Positions 4,833 through 8,194 of a stretch of DNA of 8,194 nt are shown here, one piece after another. A program made the position numbers and the translations under genes. The stretch is from an uncultured Myxococcales bacterium. Its GTDB lineage: Bacteria > Myxococcota_A > Bradymonadia > Bradymonadales > Bradymonadaceae. The stretch spans positions 1 through 8,194 of the forward strand of contig CAJXPN010000143.1 in assembly GCA_913058025.1 (NCBI GenBank), given 5' to 3'. Every line of letters starts with the position of its first letter. The stretch's first letter is position 1. The notes beneath the pieces were generated by a model. The model saw only the letters and a list, made by a program, of their open reading frames with translations. It was not told the DNA's origin and did no database searches.

Positions 4833-7688
4833 TCAGCGCAGCGCCTCGATCGCCTCGAGGCTCGCCTGGAGCGCGGCGCGCTCCTTCTCGAAGCCGGCGA
4901 GCTTCTCGCGCTCCTTGGCCACGATCTTGTCGGGCGCCTTGGAGACGAACTTCTCGTTGTTCAGCTTCCTGGAGACGTGCGTGATGTCATCGTCGACGCG
5001 CGCGATCTCCTTGGTGAGCCTGGCGAGCTCCTCCTCGACGTCGATCAGGCCCTTGAGCGGGATCTGGAGCTCGAGGCCTTCCACGACCGCGGTCGCCGTG
5101 GGGCCGACCTCGGGCGCGGACTCGAGCAGCTCGAGGCCGTCGATCTTGGCGAGGCGGCTGATGATGGACGCGCCGCGCGTGGCCGTCGCCCTGAGCTCGG
5201 CGTCCTCCGTGATCAGGAACGCGCGCTCGATGCGGCGGCCCGGCTTCACGTTCGTCTCGCCGCGGATCTGACGCGTCGCGCTGACGATCCCGCGCGCGAG
5301 GTCGAACGCGGCGACCTCGTCGGACCACTCCGAGACGTCGAGGGCCCTGGGCCAAGGCGCGATGATGCACGCCGTGGGCGCGCCCTCTCCCTTCGGGATC
5401 ACCTGCCAGATGTGCTCGGTGATGAACGGCGAGATCGGGTGCAGCAGCCTCACGATCACCTCGAGGGCGTAGAGCGCGGCGCCCTGTGACGCCTGGCGCT
5501 CCTGGGGCGTCGCGTCCGTGTCGTCGTACAGGCGCGCCTTGCTCGCCTCGATGTACCAGTCGCAGTACTCGTGCCAGACGAAGTCGTAGATCGCCTGCGC
5601 GGCGTCCTCGAACTTGAACGCCTCGAGCGCCGCGTCGACCTCGCCGATCACGCGCGTCAGGCCAGAGAGCATCCAGCGATCCGCCAGGCCGAGGTCCTCG
5701 ACGCGCCACGTCGCCTCGCCCTCTCCCGACCACGCGGAGTACGCGGGAGGGGTGTAGTCCGAGACCTTGTCGAGGACGAACTTCGACGCGTTCCACAGCT
5801 TGTTCAGGAACGCGCGGTAGCCCTCCATGCGGTTGATGTTGAGCTTGATGTCGCCCGACGAGTTCGAGAGCGCCGAGAGCGTGAACCTCAGCGCGTCCGC
5901 GCCCTGGGTCGAGATACCCGCGATCTCCTCGCCGGACGCGCGGTCCTTGAAGAGCAGCTCGTCCTTGTCGATCTTGCGGATCAACTCCTTGTGCATCTTC
6001 GGGTGCAGGTTCACCTGGCGCTCACCGTAGATGAGGTGGAGCGGGTCGATGACGTTGCCCTTCACCTTGGACATCTTGTGCCCCTTCTCGTCACGCACCA
6101 TCGAGTGGAGGTAGACGTCGGCGAAGGGAGTCTCGCCCATGGCGTAGATGCCCATCATCATCATGCGGGCGACCCAGAAGAAGAGGATGTCCGAGCCCGT
6201 CTCCATGACCTGGGTCGGGTAGAACTTCTCCAGCGACTCGGTCTGCTCCGGCCACCCGAGCGTGGAGAACGGCCACAGGCCGCTGGAGAACCACGTGTCG
6301 AGCACGTCAGGGTCCTGCGTGAGCTCGACGCCCTCCCCCAGCTTCGCCTCGGCCTGCGCCTTCGCGTCCTCCTCGGTCATCGCGACGAAGACCTCACCGC
6401 CGGGGCCGTACCACGCCGGGACCTGGTGTCCCCACCAGAGCTGGCGGCTGATGCACCAGTCCTGGATGTTGTGCATGAAGTGGTCGAACGTGGCCTTCCA
6501 GTAGGATGGCGTGATCGTCGTCGCGCCCGACTCGACGGCCTCGATCGCGGGCTTCGCGAGCGGCTCTCCCCTGACCCACCACTGCTTCATGACGAGCGGC
6601 TCGACCACGACGCCGGTGCGCTCCGAGCGCCCCGGCGAGTACGTGATGTCGTCGACGCGCTCGAGCAGGCCGAGCGCGTCGAACGCCGCCACGATCGCCT
6701 TACGCGCCTCGTAGCGGTCCATCCCGGCGAACTCCGCGGGGCACGTCTCGGCCATCATCGTCGCGTCCAGGCCGATGACCTGGATGCGCTCGAGCCCGTG
6801 GCGCTCCCCGCACTCGTAATCGTTGGGGTCGTGCGCGGGCGTGATCTTGACCGCGCCCGTACCCTTCTCGGGGTCGGGGAGGATCGTGTCCGCGATGATC
6901 GGGATCTGTCGCCCGGTCAGCGGCAGCTCGATCATCTTCCCGATCATGTCGGTGTAGCGCTCGTCGTCCGGGTGGACGGCGACGGCCGTGTCCCCGAGCA
7001 TCGTCTCCGGGCGCGTGGTGCCGATGGTGATGTGCCCGGAGCCGTCTGCCAGCGGATAGCGCATGAACCAGAACTTGCCGGCCTCGCCGTCCTTGTTCTG
7101 GAGGACCTCGAGGTTGGACAGGACGGTCTGAGTGGAAGGGTCCCAGTTGACCATACGGTCGCCGCGGTAGATCAAGCCGTCCTCGAACATGCGCACGAAG
7201 ATCGTGCGGACGGCGTGCGAGAGGCCCTCGTCCATGGTGAAGCGCTCACGCTTCCAGTCGCACGACGCGCCCATGCGCTTGAGCTGGCGCACGATCGTGC
7301 CGCCGGACTCCTCCTTCCACTGCCAGACGCGCTCGAGGAACGCCTCGCGGCCGAGCTCGTGGCGGTCGGTGCCCTCCTCGCGCAGGAGCCGCTCGACGAC
7401 GACCTGCGTGGCGATGCCGGCGTGGTCGGTCCCGGGGAGCCAGAGCGCCTCGTAGCCCTGCATCCGCTTCCAGCGCACCAGGACGTCCTGGAGCGTGACG
7501 AAGAGCGCGTGCCCCATGTGCAACGAGCCGGTGACGTTGGGCGGGGGGATCACGATCGTGTACGGCTCCTTGTCCGAGGTCTCGTCGGCCTCGAAGTAGC
7601 CTCCGCTCATCCAGAAGTCGTACCAGCGCCCCTCGACGGAGACGGGGTCGTAGGCTTGGCTGAGATCGATGTGGTCTGCGTCGCTCAT
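4833..7688 (-). CDS. valS: Valyl-tRNA synthetase
   Basis: Complete gene of 951 residues; class Ia aminoacyl-tRNA synthetase charging tRNA-Val in the cytoplasm, with editing of mischarged threonine. The catalytic domain opens with PPPNVTGSLHMGH (48-60, the HIGH motif as HMGH). The inserted CP1 editing domain carries TTRPET at 224-229. The KMSKS motif reads KMSKV at 538-542 within HKMSKVKGNVIDPL. A helical anticodon-binding domain follows. The last 70 or so residues (DVEEELARLTKEI to the C-terminal ALEAIEALR-like helix) form the ValS coiled coil that contacts tRNA. The ATG at 7688 begins MSDADHIDLSQAYDP. The frame stays open back to 7820, but that extension is not ValS-like and runs into the terminator at 7799-7847. 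The ribosome site is weak (AGG about 10 bases upstream). The gene appears to stand alone as its own transcription unit. Confidence 0.99.
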   Translation of the reverse strand: MSDADHIDLSQAYDPVSVEGRWYDFWMSGGYFEADETSDKEPYTIVIPPPNVTGSLHMGHALFVTLQDVLVRWKRMQGYEALWLPGTDHAGIATQVVVERLLREEGTDRHELGREAFLERVWQWKEESGGTIVRQLKRMGASCDWKRERFTMDEGLSHAVRTIFVRMFEDGLIYRGDRMVNWDPSTQTVLSNLEVLQNKDGEAGKFWFMRYPLADGSGHITIGTTRPETMLGDTAVAVHPDDERYTDMIGKMIELPLTGRQIPIIADTILPDPEKGTGAVKITPAHDPNDYECGERHGLERIQVIGLDATMMAETCPAEFAGMDRYEARKAIVAAFDALGLLERVDDITYSPGRSERTGVVVEPLVMKQWWVRGEPLAKPAIEAVESGATTITPSYWKATFDHFMHNIQDWCISRQLWWGHQVPAWYGPGGEVFVAMTEEDAKAQAEAKLGEGVELTQDPDVLDTWFSSGLWPFSTLGWPEQTESLEKFYPTQVMETGSDILFFWVARMMMMGIYAMGETPFADVYLHSMVRDEKGHKMSKVKGNVIDPLHLIYGERQVNLHPKMHKELIRKIDKDELLFKDRASGEEIAGISTQGADALRFTLSALSNSSGDIKLNINRMEGYRAFLNKLWNASKFVLDKVSDYTPPAYSAWSGEGEATWRVEDLGLADRWMLSGLTRVIGEVDAALEAFKFEDAAQAIYDFVWHEYCDWYIEASKARLYDDTDATPQERQASQGAALYALEVIVRLLHPISPFITEHIWQVIPKGEGAPTACIIAPWPRALDVSEWSDEVAAFDLARGIVSATRQIRGETNVKPGRRIERAFLITEDAELRATATRGASIISRLAKIDGLELLESAPEVGPTATAVVEGLELQIPLKGLIDVEEELARLTKEIARVDDDITHVSRKLNNEKFVSKAPDKIVAKEREKLAGFEKERAALQASLEAIEALR

Positions 7689-7798
7689 GAAGGTGCCTGT
7701 GTGCTGACGTGGGCGAGTGGAGAGTCGTGCTGGCGCGCGCGGCGCCGGGGTTTGGTCGACTCGGTAACATGGTCGGAAGGAGGCGCGCAAAAGCAAAA

Positions 7799-7847
7799 GA
7801 CCCACGCGGGCCGACCTCACCCGTAGTGAGGCCGCCCGTCGTGGGTC
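7799..7847 (-). terminator. Rho-independent terminator of the partial gene at 7913-8146
   Basis: GACCCACG (7799-7806) pairs with CGTGGGTC (7840-7847). The stem continues through a CGGGC/GCCCG block with bulges to CCTCAC/GTGAGG, leaving a five-base loop. On the minus strand it is followed by TTTTGCTTTTG, a good T-tract. It separates the upstream gene from valS, so valS needs its own promoter in the roughly 110 bases that remain; I could not pick a convincing one. Confidence 0.88.
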
Positions 7848-7885
7848 GGCATGCTGGAGCGCACCTGCGTTGTGGTGAGAGGTAG

Positions 7886-7904
7886 CCCCGGCGCGTGGCC
7901 GGGG
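7886..7904 (-). terminator. Short GC hairpin just past the stop of the partial gene
   Basis: CCCCGGC (7886-7892) and GCCGGGG (7898-7904) form a seven-pair stem around GCGTG, eight bases beyond the stop codon at 7913. There is no T-tract, so it is more likely a 3'-end stabilising hairpin in front of the real terminator at 7799-7847. Confidence 0.5.
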
Positions 7905-7912
7905 AGGTGACC

Positions 7913-8146
7913 TCAGAGGTCCTCGAGCAGGGTCTCCAGCTCGGAGCGTACCTGCGCCTGGATCCGCTCGTCGAGCTGCCCGAACGAGGCGTTGATGCGC
8001 TCGTCGACGTGCTGCATGAGCCGGGGCATGATCTTCTGCTGGATGAGCTCGCCCATGACGTTGCGCAGGAGCCCAGGGAGCTCCTTACGGACGGTGGCGC
8101 GGACCTCCTCGGTGATCATCTCCGAGAGCGTCTCACGATCCACCGC
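7913..8146 (-). CDS. C-terminal fragment of an unrecognised helical protein
   Basis: Only the last 77 codons and a TGA (7915-7913) are present; the rest lies beyond the contig end. The MYKRQ that seems to begin this frame comes from adapter at 8147-8161. The visible sequence, starting AVDRETLSEMITEEVRAT, is strongly helical and charged, rich in Glu, Arg, Gln and Leu with heptad-like spacing (EEVRATVRKELPGLL, then ERINASFGQLDERIQAQV). It has no cysteines and no membrane segment. It could be a coiled-coil or amphipathic oligomerisation tail attached to another domain. I do not recognise the family. Two hairpins follow, so it is the last gene of its transcript. That it is coding is supported by the stop codon and terminator placement and a codon pattern like its neighbours. 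Confidence 0.7.
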   Translation of the reverse strand, partial: AVDRETLSEMITEEVRATVRKELPGLLRNVMGELIQQKIMPRLMQHVDERINASFGQLDERIQAQVRSELETLLEDL

Positions 8147-8194
8147 CTGTCTCTTATACACATCTGACGCTGCCGACGATCTACTCTGTGTAGA
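8147..8194 (-). other. Untrimmed Illumina Nextera P5/Read 1 adapter (artefact)
   Basis: Exact reverse complement of positions 1-48: the Tn5 mosaic end starting CTGTCTCTTATACACATCT, the Read 1 adapter, the i5 index and the P5 tail. It is library sequence, not organism DNA, and should be masked. Confidence 0.99.

Noticed and set aside
7689..7800. T-box leader upstream of valS
   Set aside because: The space between the upstream terminator and the start is only about 110 bases, with no T-box sequence and no terminator/antiterminator pair in front of valS.
7689..7820. Forty-four-residue N-terminal extension of ValS
   Set aside because: It runs into the terminator hairpin at 7799-7847 and has no ValS similarity, whereas the ATG at 7688 gives the usual length.
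7909..7921. Palindrome GACCTC-A-GAGGTC across the stop of the last gene
   Set aside because: It is short, lies mostly within coding sequence and a stop codon, and has no loop long enough for a hairpin; probably chance.
1..8194. A Tn5-like transposon bounded by perfect terminal inverted repeats with mosaic ends
   Set aside because: The repeats contain the P5 tail and an i5 index, which exist only in sequencing libraries, and no transposase lies between them.

Overview
This is a chromosomal contig from a high-GC bacterium (roughly two-thirds G+C by eye), capped at both ends by untrimmed Illumina Nextera adapter. Positions 1-48 and 8147-8194 are the same 48 bases in opposite orientation: the tail of the P5 oligonucleotide, an 8-base i5 index, the Read 1 transposase adapter and the 19-base Tn5 mosaic end. 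Only 49-8146 is organism DNA, and the first and last genes are cut by the contig ends. The codon use, the Shine-Dalgarno sites and a bacterial-type ValS of Gram-negative length suggest a Gram-negative bacterium. A myxobacterium-like lineage is possible, but the window holds no lineage marker.

Layout. 49-1536 (+) is the 3' part of an RlmI-type SAM-dependent RNA methyltransferase. It is preceded by what looks like a decayed RluA-type pseudouridine synthase module. 1537-2022 is a gene-free convergent gap built around an 80-bp imperfect inverted repeat with 74/80 matching positions. 2023-2472 (-) encodes a small SRPBCC-fold protein, and 2540-3043 (-) encodes the thiol peroxidase Tpx. 3279-4283 (+), divergent from tpx, is moaA, the radical-SAM GTP 3',8-cyclase of molybdenum cofactor synthesis. 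4284-4832 is a second convergent gap. It holds palindromes just after moaA, a short direct repeat, a sequence related to the repeat in the first gap, and a strong terminator for valS. 4833-7688 (-) is full-length valyl-tRNA synthetase. 7689-7912 holds two hairpins, one of them a rho-independent terminator for the gene upstream. 7913-8146 (-) is the C-terminal end of an unrecognised helical protein.

The genes are housekeeping functions (RNA modification, peroxide defence, Moco synthesis, translation) and do not form one pathway. Only tpx and the SRPBCC gene look like a possible transcription unit. I see no mobile element, phage, CRISPR, toxin-antitoxin, defence or biosynthetic cluster. The points most worth a second look are the repeat family in the convergent intergenic spaces and the domain fusion at the start of the methyltransferase. 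The terminal inverted repeats are sequencing adapter, not a transposon.
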